A stretch of DNA of 7,331 nucleotides from Candidatus Latescibacterota bacterium (lineage in GTDB: Bacteria; Latescibacterota; UBA2968; UBA8231): assembly GCA_021295675.1 (NCBI GenBank), contig JAGWBY010000131.1, forward strand, positions 1-7,331. Direction: 5' to 3'. This document shows, one piece after another, positions 7,063 through 7,331 of the stretch; position 1 is the first letter of the stretch, and every line of letters begins with the position of its first letter. The position numbers and the translations under genes were made by a program. Under the pieces are notes generated by a model, which ran no database searches, had not been told where the DNA came from, and worked only from the letters and a program-made list of their open reading frames with translations.

Positions 7063-7090
7063 AGTTAAGGCAAACCGCCTGCTTGGTCAA
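7063..7090 (-). promoter_or_regulatory. Weak candidate promoter for the acyltransferase gene
   Basis: On the minus strand TTGACC (7090-7085, 5/6 of the -35 consensus) lies 16 bases from TTAACT (7068-7063, a poor -10 match), with the GTG start about 40 bases beyond. The -10 is weak, and the gene could instead be read through from the genes upstream. Confidence 0.2.
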
Positions 7091-7127
7091 GGTCGTGCGG
7101 GGTGGTTCGAGGAGCCGACATGAAAAA

Positions 7128-7220
7128 TTAACCCCTGCTGATGGCCGATAGTGCCTGCTGGTATGCAAACCACCCCAGACAAACAGCCAGCAGAAAATAA
7201 AGCCCGTAGCGGCGCACCAT
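7128..7220 (-). CDS. Candidate 30-residue single-span membrane protein
   Basis: A short frame from ATG 7220-7218 to TAA 7130-7128 encodes MVRRYGLYFLLAVCLGWFAY and ten more residues (QQALSAISRG). The shape is that of a small membrane protein: two arginines after the start, then a hydrophobic stretch of about 15 residues with aromatics at both ends, then a short polar tail. GGGGG eight bases before the ATG could act as a ribosome binding site. It lies 24 bases after the stop of an upstream gene fragment and about 105 bases before the acyltransferase start, all on the same strand, so the three could be co-transcribed. I recognise no family, and a frame this short can arise by chance. Confidence 0.35.
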   Translation of the reverse strand: MVRRYGLYFLLAVCLGWFAYQQALSAISRG

Positions 7221-7244
7221 TACCTAGACCCCCGTGCAGAGAAG

Positions 7245-7331
7245 CTACAATCCACCCGGTCCCAGATCTGCATCGATCAAACCCCGATGGTAATTCTTCC
7301 CCATCAAGTACTTGATTTCCAGCTCTACATC
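7245..7331 (-). CDS. C-terminal end of an unrecognised gene (cut by window edge)
   Basis: An open frame enters from the right edge and ends at TAG 7247-7245, giving 28 residues that start DVELEIKYLMGKNYHRGL and finish IDADLGPGGL. The composition (mixed charged and hydrophobic, glycine-rich tail) looks like a protein C-terminus. It is in line with the other minus-strand genes and is followed closely by a possible small membrane protein. There is too little sequence to name a family or function. Confidence 0.4.
   Translation of the reverse strand, partial: DVELEIKYLMGKNYHRGLIDADLGPGGL

Noticed and set aside
7155..7193. Inverted repeat CTGCTGG/CCAGCAG
   Set aside because: Seven base pairs around a 25-base loop, inside a candidate small ORF; too weak to call a regulatory structure or terminator.
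1..7331. A new multi-gene defence island linking the TA operon to the nuclease-helicase
   Set aside because: The two are on opposite strands, differ in composition and share no operon or clear common regulation; the nuclease-helicase is better explained as DNA repair.

Overview
The window looks like chromosome from an uncultured bacterium that I cannot place in a phylum. No rRNA, tRNA, CRISPR or transposase gene is visible. The right two thirds (about 1930-7022) are GC-rich with compact coding. The left 1.9 kb is visibly more AT-rich, which fits a separately acquired module.

Layout. (1) Positions 62-1854, minus strand: a toxin-antitoxin-like operon. It has a sigma70-type promoter with a palindrome over its -10 box, then a small frameshifted ORF, an intact XRE/ImmA-IrrE metallopeptidase regulator, and a DUF4411 PIN-like toxin gene. 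The three reading frames are joined by two ATGA stop/start overlaps. The PIN gene is interrupted by a 69-bp palindromic miniature inverted-repeat element flanked by TA duplications; removing the element and one TA restores the frame exactly. (2) Positions 1931-5094, plus strand: a large fusion of an Endonuclease Q-type PHP nuclease (with a C4 zinc finger) and a UvrD/PcrA-type SF1A helicase. It ends in QLSLF, a consensus sliding-clamp-binding motif, and is broken by one frameshift near 4271-4292. (3) Positions 5091-7022, minus strand: a long PlsC-type acyltransferase with two frame breaks, one caused by a perfect 23-bp tandem duplication. Its stop codon overlaps that of the helicase. (4) Positions 7128-7331, minus strand: a candidate 30-residue single-membrane-span protein and the C-terminal 28 codons of an unrecognised gene.

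How the genes work together. The first operon is a self-contained regulator/toxin unit whose toxin appears dead while the regulator is intact. The fusion protein reads as a one-chain repair machine: the EndoQ part would nick 5' of a deaminated base, the helicase would unwind from the nick, and the C-terminal motif would tether it to the replication clamp. The acyltransferase is probably a phospholipid-synthesis enzyme and has no evident link to its neighbours.

Across the window, four of the five larger or recognisable coding units carry a frame disruption. The mobile-element insertion and the 23-bp duplication are unlikely to be sequencing errors, so true gene decay is plausible. The single-base shifts could be assembly errors.
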